In this document: one piece after another, positions 10,768-18,433 of the stretch
How the letters are laid out: each line of letters opens with the position of its first letter
How positions within the stretch are numbered: the first letter of the stretch is position 1
Source: Nocardia wallacei
GTDB taxonomy: Bacteria > Actinomycetota > Actinomycetes > Mycobacteriales > Mycobacteriaceae
Reading direction: 5' to 3'
Length of the DNA stretch: 64,000 nt
Assembly (NCBI RefSeq): GCF_029868745.1
Contig: NZ_JARWOP010000255.1
Coordinates: 1-64,000, forward strand
Position numbers and translations under genes: made by a program
The notes under the pieces: model-generated
What the model saw: the letters and a program-made list of their open reading frames with translations, nothing else
The model's database searches: none
What the model was told of the DNA's origin: nothing

Positions 10768-11166
10768 ATGGAGCGTTTGCCCTATATCGATCAGCATTCC
10801 AGAATAATCACCGCCGATGCGGAACATACCTGGGCCGCGCTGCTGCGGTCGTTCTGCTCGGATCCGGCCGACCTCAGCACGGTGCCCAGGGGTTTCGCGC
10901 TCGACGAGACGGATCCGCCGCGTCGTCTGGCGCTGCGCGGCGACCACCCGTTCTCACGGTATGCGCTGGTCTTCTCCCTGTCCGAGACCACGCCGGGGCG
11001 CACCACGCTCACGGCCGAGACGCGCGCCGTTTTTCCCGGCGTGGCGGGCCGCGTCTACAAGGCACTCGTCATCGGCAGCGGCGGTCATCGGTTGGTGGTC
11101 CGGCGGATGCTGCGCCGGATCGCCGCGTCGGCCGAACGCGGCCGGACGGCGACGGCTGCGGATTGA
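10768..11166 (+). CDS. SRPBCC-like small protein, unknown
   Basis: A 132-residue soluble protein. The opening pattern with ITADAEHTWAALL, a central run of beta strands (RRLALRGDHPFSRYALVF, TTLTAETRAVF) and a C-terminal helix resemble START/SRPBCC lipid- or ligand-binding folds. The resemblance is by pattern, not by a diagnostic motif. The start ATG at 10768 has almost no leader, so the message may be leaderless or have a very short 5' end. Its partner is the divergent TetR gene, which probably controls it. Confidence 0.55.
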   Translation: MERLPYIDQHSRIITADAEHTWAALLRSFCSDPADLSTVPRGFALDETDPPRRLALRGDHPFSRYALVFSLSETTPGRTTLTAETRAVFPGVAGRVYKALVIGSGGHRLVVRRMLRRIAASAERGRTATAAD

Positions 11167-11363
11167 GGCGGCAGCGCCACCGGCCCCGGCCGATGCCCGG
11201 CTGAGCTCAGCGACCGGCCGAGCCGGTCGGCGCCGGCGGCGGGTTGTTGTCGACGACCGCACTCCAATGTACCGACAAAATCGGCCGTCCAGTTTGTGAC
11301 GGGATCGGGCACGGCGGAGCCCGGGAAACCTTGTCTGTCAGCGGGTTCGGCCGCCTGGGCCTG

Positions 11364-12212
11364 TCAGAGGAACAGGTCGGTGGTGAGAGGTTCGTCGCCG
11401 GGGGTCACGCGGTACTTGTCCAGGTCGGTGATTCCGTGGGCGGCGAGGACTTCGTCGTCGAGGAAGAAGTTGCCGGTGGTGTCTTTCGCCGGGGAGGTGA
11501 GGACGAGGTAGGCGGAGTCGGCGTAGATGTCGGGGGTGCGGGAGGTGCGGACCATTTCCTCGCCGCCGAGCAGGTTCTGTACGGCGGCGGTGGCGATGGT
11601 GGTGCGGGGCCACAGCGAGTTGACGCCGATGCCGTACTTGCGCAACTCCTCCGCCAAACCCAGGGTGGTGAGCGACATTCCGTACTTCGCGATGGTGTAG
11701 CCCAGCGACTGGCCCGCCCACTTCGGGTCCAGGTTCAGCGGCGGGGACAGGGTCAGGATGTGCGGGTTGCGGCCGGCCTGCGCGGATTCCTTCAGCGCCG
11801 GAATGCTCAGCTTGGACAGCAGGAAACTGCCGCGGCAGTTGATGTCCTGCATCAGGTCGTACTTCTTCATCGCCAGGGTCTCGGTCGGCGAGAGGTCGAT
11901 TGCCGAGGCATTGTTGACGACCAGGTCGATGCCGCCGAATCGGCCGATGGTCTGCTGCACGGCCTGCGCGACCGCATCGTCGTCGCGCACGTCGCCGACG
12001 AACTTCAGCACCGTACCCCCGGCCTGCTCGAGTTCCGCGGCCGCGGTGTGGATGGTGCCGGGCAACTTCGGATGCGGCTGGTCGGTCTTCGCGATCAGGG
12101 TGATGTTCGCCCCGTCGCCCGCGGCTCGCTTGGCGATCTCCAGCCCGATGCCGCGGCTGCCGCCCGACATGATCAGGGTCCGGCCCGCCAGCGGCTTGCC
12201 TGCTTCCGTCAT
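11364..12212 (-). CDS. Short-chain dehydrogenase/reductase
   Basis: A 282-residue NAD(P)-dependent SDR. SGGSRGIGLEIAKRA (residues ~16-30) is the cofactor glycine motif, LVVNNASAI replaces the usual NNAG, and YTIAKYGMS is the YxxxK active site. The sequence is of the HSDL2/Rv3224-like subgroup, whose members reduce or oxidise fatty-acyl or steroid-like substrates; the true substrate is unknown. It is monocistronic. A 26-bp palindrome lies 97 bp upstream of the start and may control it. Confidence 0.85.
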   Translation of the reverse strand: MTEAGKPLAGRTLIMSGGSRGIGLEIAKRAAGDGANITLIAKTDQPHPKLPGTIHTAAAELEQAGGTVLKFVGDVRDDDAVAQAVQQTIGRFGGIDLVVNNASAIDLSPTETLAMKKYDLMQDINCRGSFLLSKLSIPALKESAQAGRNPHILTLSPPLNLDPKWAGQSLGYTIAKYGMSLTTLGLAEELRKYGIGVNSLWPRTTIATAAVQNLLGGEEMVRTSRTPDIYADSAYLVLTSPAKDTTGNFFLDDEVLAAHGITDLDKYRVTPGDEPLTTDLFL

Positions 12213-12308
12213 TCGCCTGCTCCAATCTGTCGCCCCCGACTCGATGATCTCGAGTAGACGACGGCCGGGGGAGGGATCTGCCCGATTCGGAGATTAAGCG
12301 ACCGCTCA

Positions 12309-12334
12309 TCACTATGCAACTAGTTGCATAGTGA
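12309..12334. promoter_or_regulatory. 26-bp perfect palindromic operator
   Basis: The core TATGCAACTAGTTGCATA extends to a perfect 26-bp dyad. It has the size and symmetry of a MarR- or TetR-type operator. It lies about 97 bp upstream of the SDR start codon. No regulator gene of those families is adjacent, so the controlling protein is probably encoded elsewhere. Confidence 0.6.
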
Positions 12335-12355
12335 GGTGGAGGGTATCCGCCGGCA

Positions 12356-12404
12356 CACGAATGCGGCAGTGCCGCGGTATTTCGCGGTGAGCGCCGCATT
12401 CGTG
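12356..12404. terminator. Nested hairpin downstream of rsgA
   Basis: Outer arms 12356-12367 and 12393-12404 (CACGAATGCGGC and its reverse complement) enclose an inner stem CCGCG/CGCGG (12372-12376, 12383-12387) with a GTATTT loop. It may end the rsgA transcript, whose stop is about 155 bp away, or be a leader structure of the SDR message. There is no T tract. Confidence 0.4.
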
Positions 12405-12558
12405 GCGCGGCGCGATCCCGAGCGGACGCGGTGGGCGTTGTGTCCTATGCGGTGAACGTCACACCTGCCCGAGCCCGCTCGGTCCGCGGCGGCGATCGGC
12501 GGCCTCGCGCCGCGCTGAAGGCGGCACGCGCCGAGCCGGACGCCGCCGCCGACCGTCG

Positions 12559-13602
12559 TCAGCCGGAATGGCGTTTGCGGTATTCCCAGCGTTGTGACTT
12601 GGTCGCGGTTTTCCAGGCTCGCTGGCGTTCGGCGCGGAGGCGGGCGTCGGTGCGGGAGGCCAGCCACTCGTTTTCGCGTTGCAATTTCAGGTAGCTGTCG
12701 AAGCGGCGTTGTGGGAGTGCGCCGGATTCCAGGGCGGACCGGATCGCGCAGCCGGGCTCGCGTTGGTGGGAGCAGTCGGCGAAACGGCAGTCGGCGGCGA
12801 GGGTTTCGATATCGCTGAACGTGCGGCCCAGGCCCTCGGCCGCATCCCACAGCCCGACCGAGCGGAGACCCGGGGTGTCGATGAGGGTGCCGCCGCCCGG
12901 TAGGGGGCGCAACTCGCGGTGCACGGTCGTGTGCCGTCCGCGCTTGTCGGCGGCGCGAACGTCGTTGGTGGCGAACACTTCCGCGCCGAGTAGCGCGTTC
13001 GCCAGCGTGGACTTGCCCGCGCCGGAGGGACCGATCAACGCGACGGTGCCCGAGAGCACGGCGGTGAGCACGTCCATGCCCATACCCGTGTTCGCGCTGA
13101 CGGCCAGCGTGGTCGCGCCCGGCGCGACCGCGCGCACCTCGTCCAGCGGAACGTCCACGGCCAGATCGGTTTTCGTCAGCACCACCACCGGTTGCGCGCC
13201 GGATTCCCAGGCCAGGGCCAGCAGTCGCTCGATGCGGCCCAGGTCGACGTCGCCGTCGGCGGCCGTGCACACGAGCACCGTATCGACGTTCGCGGCCAGT
13301 ACCTGGGCCTCCGAACGCCCGGAGACGGTAGCGCGCACGATCGCCGTGCGCCGGGGAAGTAGTTGCCGCACAACGAGTTCGGTGTCCACAGCGACCCAGT
13401 CGCCGGTACACAGGCCCTCGACGTTGGTATCCGCCCGCGGGCAGCGCGCACGCGCGAGCCCTTCGGGTGTCGCGACGTCGCACTCGCTGCGATCCATCCG
13501 GATCACGCGGGCCGGGACCCAGCCGGTGTCGAGCAGTCGTGTATACGCGGCGGAAACGGCCGGATTCCAGCCGTAAGAAGTCAGACGGTCGTAATCGACC
13601 AT
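12559..13602 (-). CDS. rsgA: Ribosome small-subunit GTPase RsgA
   Basis: Circularly permuted GTPase that checks late 30S subunit maturation. The 347-residue product has an OB-fold N terminus. The GTPase motifs come in permuted order: G4 TKTD (143-146), G1 GPSGAGKS (191-198) and G3 DTPG (242-245). A zinc cluster follows, C272, C277, H279 and C285, in CRFADCSHQREPGC. A basic C-terminal helix ends the protein. The start ATG at 13602 (MVDYDRLTSYGW) is chosen over further-upstream codons that show no family similarity. It is transcribed alone. Confidence 0.92.
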   Translation of the reverse strand: MVDYDRLTSYGWNPAVSAAYTRLLDTGWVPARVIRMDRSECDVATPEGLARARCPRADTNVEGLCTGDWVAVDTELVVRQLLPRRTAIVRATVSGRSEAQVLAANVDTVLVCTAADGDVDLGRIERLLALAWESGAQPVVVLTKTDLAVDVPLDEVRAVAPGATTLAVSANTGMGMDVLTAVLSGTVALIGPSGAGKSTLANALLGAEVFATNDVRAADKRGRHTTVHRELRPLPGGGTLIDTPGLRSVGLWDAAEGLGRTFSDIETLAADCRFADCSHQREPGCAIRSALESGALPQRRFDSYLKLQRENEWLASRTDARLRAERQRAWKTATKSQRWEYRKRHSG

Positions 13603-13856
13603 GATGGAGAGTCGTCCTTCGTCGGGCACTGCGCCCGGCGTGGGCTCAGTGCATCGGGGAGAGGGTGGAAGCGCATGCGGCGGCGCGGCTTTCGATATCC
13701 GGCCGCTGCCCGACCGCGACAATCCGATAGTTGACGTTCACGCTTCCACCTCCTCGACCCTTTCGACGTTGTGTCCGTTGTGGACTGGTACAACGATGAC
13801 AGGCGCCCCGGACGGGGCGCAACATATTTTTCCGAGAACCGATCTTCCGACCGCGC

Positions 13857-14831
13857 CTACAGCGCCGCGATCATCACGATGTTGAGCAGGATGATGAGCG
13901 CCGCGAGGCCCCACATCACGTAGATGAAGGCGATACCGGGCGTGGACTGCGGCACCGGCCCGATCGCCCCGCGGATGAACGCGATCGCCGGTGACCGGTA
14001 GTAGACGCGGGTGCTCATACCCTCGGTCACCGGCACCACGGCGTCGGCCGGGCCCATGTCCCACATCCAGCGGGTAGCGACCCGGAGGTGATGCTGGCCC
14101 GGCCCGATCGGGATGTGCGTGGCGCCCCAGCGCGCCATCGGCACCTGCTGCCCGTTCACGAGAATCTTCGGCCCGGTCAGCGCCAGCATGAAGGCCATCG
14201 GGAAGTAGGAGCTGTCCACCACGATGCCGGGCGGGCCCGGCTCGGGCTGGAACTGCGGCTGCCCGGGGCCGTAGGGCCCTTGCGGCGCACCGTAATTCGG
14301 CTGGGCATACGGATTCGGTTGCCCGCCATAGGGATTGGCCGGAGCGCCCGGAAACTGCTGTCCGGGAACGGGTGCGCCGTAACCCGGCTGGGGTGCGCCG
14401 TAACCCGGCTGCGGCGGCGCACCGTACGGCGGCTGCGCGGGATAACCGGGCTGCGGGAACTGCGGCGCACCGGGCTGCGGCACCTGCGGGGACGACGCGC
14501 TGTGCGGTTGCGGCGCACCGTATCCCGGCTGCGGGATCTGTGGCGACGACGCGCTATGTGGTTGCGGCGCACCATATCCCGGCTGCGGCACTTGCGGCGA
14601 CGACGCGCTGTGCGGCTGCGGGATCTGCGGCGCGGACCCACCGTGCCCGGCCTGCGGGAGCTGCGGCGACGAGGCGCTGTGCGGCTGTTGCGCCCCGCGC
14701 TGCGGGAGCTGCGGCGCACCGTAGGCGCCACCGCCGTTCTGCGGCTGGGGAACTCCGGGATACGGCGGTTGCCCGTTCTGCTGCCAGGGATTGTGCCCGT
14801 TCGGTGGCTGCCCGCCGTAGGGGTTGCTCAC
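13857..14831 (-). CDS. Proline/glutamine-rich membrane protein with tandem repeats
   Basis: A 324-residue protein. The first ~200 residues are low-complexity Pro/Gln/Gly/Tyr with at least three near-identical units of PQPHSASSPQ plus IPQPGYGA. The C-terminal part (IVVDSSYFPMAFM to the end) is ordered. It includes GPKILVNGQQVPMARWG and GPGQHHLRVATRWMWD, a beta-type domain, and ends in one strong membrane helix (WGLAALIILLNIVMIAAL). The layout suggests a disordered cytoplasmic tail on a membrane anchor. The GTG start at 14831 is 31 bp below the glfT1 stop, so it probably belongs to the glfT1-wzt-wzm transcript. Function unknown. Confidence 0.7.
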   Translation of the reverse strand: MSNPYGGQPPNGHNPWQQNGQPPYPGVPQPQNGGGAYGAPQLPQRGAQQPHSASSPQLPQAGHGGSAPQIPQPHSASSPQVPQPGYGAPQPHSASSPQIPQPGYGAPQPHSASSPQVPQPGAPQFPQPGYPAQPPYGAPPQPGYGAPQPGYGAPVPGQQFPGAPANPYGGQPNPYAQPNYGAPQGPYGPGQPQFQPEPGPPGIVVDSSYFPMAFMLALTGPKILVNGQQVPMARWGATHIPIGPGQHHLRVATRWMWDMGPADAVVPVTEGMSTRVYYRSPAIAFIRGAIGPVPQSTPGIAFIYVMWGLAALIILLNIVMIAAL

Positions 14832-14861
14832 AGCCGTACCTCCATATTCGAAAACGCTGAT

Positions 14862-15803
14862 CTAACCGGGTTTGTGGAACTGCTCGCGCCGCCCCAGGCG
14901 TCGCAGTCGCAGCCATTCTTTCAGACCGGCCGGATCTTTTTGCTGCACAAGGAAGAACCAGGAAAATCGAGCCCATTCCTGCGGCAGCAGTTTCCGCATC
15001 CCGGGCTGTGCCATGAGGTAGCCACGGTTGCGATAGGTGAAGTAGCGCTTGACCGGATCGTCCGGGTACTGGGTGTGCATCCGCCCGCCCAGAATCGGCT
15101 TGAACTCGGCGGATCCGTTGGGATGCAGGTACGCGGCCCGCAGACAGGTGCCGAACGGCAGTCCCGACCGCACCAGGCGGCGATGGATCTCCACCTCGTC
15201 CCCGCGCACGAACAGCCGCAGATCCGGAACGCCGATCACGTCGACGGCCCGCGCCGAGATCAGGGCGCCGTTGAACAGCGAGGCGATGCCGGGCAGGAAG
15301 TCGTCGTCGCCGAGTTCGGAACGCAGTCGCCGCCACACCACGCCGCGGCGCAGCGGGAAGGCCAGCCGATCCGGATCGTCGATGTCGGCCACCACCGGCG
15401 ACACCTCCGCGAGCCCGTGCCGCTGGGCGCAGCCGACCAGCGTCTCGAGCACCTCCGGGCCCTCCGGTCGCCCGTCGTCGTCGGCCAGCCAGACCCAGTC
15501 CGCGCCGAGCGACAGCGCGTGCAGGATGCCCAGCGCGAAACCACCGGCGCCGCCGAGGTTGTGCTCCGAACCCAGGTAGGTCGCCGGCACCGGCTGCTCC
15601 CGCACCAGCTCGCCCACCTCGGGCTCGTTGGCGTTGTCCACCACGATCAGGTGATCGACCGGGCGCGTCTGCGCGCCCAGCACTTTCAACGATTCGGCCA
15701 GCAACTCGCGGCGCTTGTGCGTGACGACCACCGCGACGATGCGGTCCCCGCCCGGTGCCGGTTCGGACCGCGCTGCCTCGGCGGCGGCCGCCTGATCACT
15801 CAT
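14862..15803 (-). CDS. glfT1: Galactofuranosyltransferase GlfT1
   Basis: Adds the first galactofuranose residues to decaprenyl-PP-GlcNAc-rhamnose before GlfT2 extends the chain. The product is 313 residues. VAVVVTHKRRELL starts the GT-A fold, GSEHNLGGAGGFA and LADDDGRPEG (D108-D110) carry the donor and metal sites, and FVRGDEVEIHRR is the acceptor/catalytic segment. The C terminus has the aromatic RYFTYRNRGYLM motif of this subfamily. The start codon overlaps the wzt stop by an ATGA junction, showing coupling with the galactan exporter. This order matches the M. tuberculosis Rv3781-Rv3783 locus as I remember it. Confidence 0.93.
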   Translation of the reverse strand: MSDQAAAAEAARSEPAPGGDRIVAVVVTHKRRELLAESLKVLGAQTRPVDHLIVVDNANEPEVGELVREQPVPATYLGSEHNLGGAGGFALGILHALSLGADWVWLADDDGRPEGPEVLETLVGCAQRHGLAEVSPVVADIDDPDRLAFPLRRGVVWRRLRSELGDDDFLPGIASLFNGALISARAVDVIGVPDLRLFVRGDEVEIHRRLVRSGLPFGTCLRAAYLHPNGSAEFKPILGGRMHTQYPDDPVKRYFTYRNRGYLMAQPGMRKLLPQEWARFSWFFLVQQKDPAGLKEWLRLRRLGRREQFHKPG

Positions 15804-16618
15804 GTGGGATTCCGCTCCAGTTCCCGTTCTCGTTCCAGCTCGCGCAGAATTTGGGCGACATGATCACCGGCATCGGGCCCCTCGTAGGCCCGCACCACTT
15901 CCTCGATTCCGCCGCGCATCCGCATCTGTCCGTGATCGATCCAGATCGCGGTGTCGCACAGTTGCGCCAGGAATTCGTTGGAATGGCTGCAAAATACCAG
16001 GATTCCGGAGCGAGCGACGAGATCGCGCAGGCGATTTCGCGCCTTCTTCATGAACTCGGCGTCCACCGCGCCGATGCCCTCGTCCAGCAACAGGATCTCG
16101 GGATCGATCGACGTCACCACGCCCATCGCCAGACGGACCCGCATACCGGCCGAATAGGTGCGCAGCGGCATGTTGAGATATTCGCCGAGTTCGGTGAACT
16201 CGGCGATCTCGTCGACCTTGGCCATCATCTGCTTACGGCTCTGCCCGAGAAACAGCCCGCGAATGACGATGTTCTCGTATCCGGAGATCTCCGGGTCCAT
16301 GCCGACGCCGAGATCGAAAACCGGTGCCACCCGGCCGGTTACGCGCGCGCTGCCGCGAGTGGGTTCGTAGATTCCCGAAAGCAGCCGCAGCAGTGTCGAT
16401 TTGCCGGCGCCGTTGTGGCCGACCAGGCCCACCCGGTCGCCCTCCTGGAACGACACGGTGATGTCGCGCAGCGCCTCGACGACCACCACGTCGGACTTGT
16501 TGCGCCCGATGGAACCACCGGCCTTGCCGAGAAACGCCTTCTTCAAAGATCGTGATTTGGCGTCGAAGATCGGAAACTCCACCCAGGCGTTCCGGGTTTC
16601 GATACTCACATCGGACAT
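15800..16618 (-). CDS. wzt: Galactan export ABC ATPase Wzt
   Basis: ATPase half of the two-component ABC-2 transporter that moves the lipid-linked galactan across the plasma membrane. The product is 272 residues. Walker A is GHNGAGKST (67-75), the signature is YSAGMRVRLA, and Walker B is EILLLDEGIGAVD. The H-loop is in FCSHSNEF. There is no extra C-terminal carbohydrate-binding domain, unlike O-antigen Wzt of Gram-negative bacteria. It lies 7 bp after wzm and overlaps glfT1. Confidence 0.93.
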   Translation of the reverse strand: MSDVSIETRNAWVEFPIFDAKSRSLKKAFLGKAGGSIGRNKSDVVVVEALRDITVSFQEGDRVGLVGHNGAGKSTLLRLLSGIYEPTRGSARVTGRVAPVFDLGVGMDPEISGYENIVIRGLFLGQSRKQMMAKVDEIAEFTELGEYLNMPLRTYSAGMRVRLAMGVVTSIDPEILLLDEGIGAVDAEFMKKARNRLRDLVARSGILVFCSHSNEFLAQLCDTAIWIDHGQMRMRGGIEEVVRAYEGPDAGDHVAQILRELERERELERNPT

Positions 16619-16625
16619 GTCGCCT

Positions 16626-17579
16626 TCACACCCAGTAGGGGACGCGGGATCGGAACTGCTTCAGAGCCAAGATTGCCACCACCCAGCCGACGACGGTGAA
16701 TGTCAGCACCACCAGCCAGCTGCGCAACGCGATCGGATCGCCCAGCGCCGGTGCGCGCACGATCTCGAGATAGTGGAACGTCGGGATCAATTCGACCAGC
16801 CGGGCCCGCTCGCTCACCGTGCCGCCTTGCGCGTGCAGCACTTTCGCCGACCACATGACGGGGGTCAGCACGAACAGCATGCGGGTGAGGCTGCCGAGAA
16901 TGGGCGCGATGTCGCGGTAGCGAGTGCTGAAGATGCCGAACACGATCGACACCCACATCGCGTTGAGGAACAACAGCACGATGGCGGGCAGCACGAGCAG
17001 CACCGACCAGTTCAGATCGCGCCACACGCTGAATCCGACCAGCATCACCGCGTAGATGACGAGGTTGTGCGCGAAGAACAGGAACTGCCGCCACACCATG
17101 CGGTAGATGTGCACGCTCAATGCCGAGGGCAGCTGTTTGATCAGGCCCTCGTTGGCGATGAACACGTCCGCGCCCTCGATGATGCTGGCCTCGATCACAT
17201 TCCACACGATGATGCCGACGGTCACGTACGGCAGATATTCGCGCAGCGGCTGAGCGAGCAGCGTCGCGTACAGCAGGCCGATGGCGGCCGCCTGCACCGC
17301 GGTCGAGATGGTGATCCAGAACGGCCCCAGCACCGACCGGCGGTACCGCTGCTTGATGTCCTGCCAGCCCAGCGACAGCCATAGTTCACGCTGCGCGAAG
17401 CCGTCGCGTAGATCCTTGAACGCACGTCCGAACGACTGCGAATCAGACACTATCGGTACCGAGGCGTCGGCCGGGCGCTGTTCGGCGGTCGCCGGCTCGG
17501 CTGGAGCTGCTGCGGGCACAGTGACCGACTGTAGCTGTGCGCGGTGGCGGCCGCTGCGTGCGGGCCGCAAACCGCGCAT
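16626..17579 (-). CDS. wzm: Galactan export ABC permease Wzm
   Basis: Six-helix ABC-2 permease, partner of Wzt. The conserved amphipathic entry QRELWLSLGWQDIKQRYRRSVLGPFWITIS precedes the helices, and NEGLIKQLPSALSVHIYRMVWRQ is the cytoplasmic coupling region. It ends RSRVPYWV as in mycobacterial homologues. With the ATG at 17579 the product is 317 residues, with a Pro/Ala-rich first ~43. A GTG at 17450 (VSDSQSFGRAF) gives a protein of usual length and may be the real start; no Shine-Dalgarno decides. The next gene upstream, bpa, ends 18 bp away. Confidence 0.9.
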   Translation of the reverse strand: MRGLRPARSGRHRAQLQSVTVPAAAPAEPATAEQRPADASVPIVSDSQSFGRAFKDLRDGFAQRELWLSLGWQDIKQRYRRSVLGPFWITISTAVQAAAIGLLYATLLAQPLREYLPYVTVGIIVWNVIEASIIEGADVFIANEGLIKQLPSALSVHIYRMVWRQFLFFAHNLVIYAVMLVGFSVWRDLNWSVLLVLPAIVLLFLNAMWVSIVFGIFSTRYRDIAPILGSLTRMLFVLTPVMWSAKVLHAQGGTVSERARLVELIPTFHYLEIVRAPALGDPIALRSWLVVLTFTVVGWVVAILALKQFRSRVPYWV

Positions 17580-17597
17580 GGTCGGTGTTCGGAAGCG

Positions 17598-18179
17598 TCA
17601 GAGATACTGACCGCTGCCCGTGGCCGAACCGCCCTGCCCGCGCTCACCCGGGGTGTGCGCGCCCGGCGGCAGCGCGTGCCGCATCTGCTCGAGCTGCTGG
17701 CGCGCGGCCATCTGCTGGGCGAACAGCGCGGTCTGGATGCCGTGGAAAAGGCCCTCCAACCAGCCGACCAGCTGAGCCTGGGCGATGCGCAGCTCGGCGT
17801 CCGACGGGATGGACCCCTCGCTGAACGGCAGTGCGAGACGCTCCAGCTCGTCGCGCAGCTCCGGCGACAGGCCCTGTTCCAGCTCGCGGATCGAGGTCTG
17901 GTGGATCTCCTTGAGGCGGGTGCGGCTGGCATCGTCCAGCGGCGCCGCCCGCACCTCCTCCAAGAGCTGCTTGATCATGGTGCCGATGCGCATGACCTTC
18001 GCCGGTTGCTCGACCATGTCGGCCAGCGACTCGTCCTTGCTGTCGGTCTCCGCGCCGCCCTCGCCGACCACCTGCCCGGCGAACGGCGCCTCGCCCTGGG
18101 CGCTCGCCGGGATGACCAGCGGCTTGCCTTCGGGGCCGATCACCACGATGGAATCCGGTGCTCCGTCCGATTGCGTCAT
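17598..18179 (-). CDS. bpa: Bacterial proteasome activator
   Basis: ATP-independent ring-shaped activator of the 20S proteasome (PafE/Bpa, Rv3780 family). The product is 193 residues. The conserved helical core runs from SLADMVEQPAKVMRIGTM to LFHGIQTALFAQQMAAR, and the last four residues, GQYL, are the proteasome-docking tail. The N-terminal ~50 residues are variable. The start at 18179 (MTQSDG) is preferred because a GGAG lies 7 bases upstream; ATGs at 18188 and 18191 and an upstream start at 18230 are also in frame. Its presence implies a proteasome in this organism. Confidence 0.92.
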   Translation of the reverse strand: MTQSDGAPDSIVVIGPEGKPLVIPASAQGEAPFAGQVVGEGGAETDSKDESLADMVEQPAKVMRIGTMIKQLLEEVRAAPLDDASRTRLKEIHQTSIRELEQGLSPELRDELERLALPFSEGSIPSDAELRIAQAQLVGWLEGLFHGIQTALFAQQMAARQQLEQMRHALPPGAHTPGERGQGGSATGSGQYL

Positions 18180-18433
18180 GATCTCCATCATGTCTTGTCC
18201 GGCCGCGACGCGCTTCGGGTGGGTACGCACTGCGGGTATGCCGGAGGGTGACGGTCAGTATTCTGTTGCGGTCGTGTCCGCCTCGTGAGTGGTTCGGTTT
18301 GCTGAAAGTCGGTTGCCATGTCGCGTGATCTGTCAGCTGGTTACCCCGGTGGTACCGGTGTGGTAGTCCGGTGCCCGGTGGTAGCCGTCGACACGGTTAC
18401 CTCGACTTGCCCCCTGCCCTTAGAGTGGCCCAC

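Larger units (their letters stand above)
12213..12558. other. Intergenic region between SDR and rsgA
   Basis: About 346 bases without a supportable gene. It contains a 26-bp perfect palindrome (12309-12334) and a nested hairpin (12356-12404), both listed separately. The rest is G+C-rich sequence in which I see no coding pattern. Confidence 0.55.

Noticed and set aside
12455..12475. Second CRP site near 12460
   Set aside because: The half-sites (GGTGA, TCACA) are only three bases apart, not the six needed for CRP.
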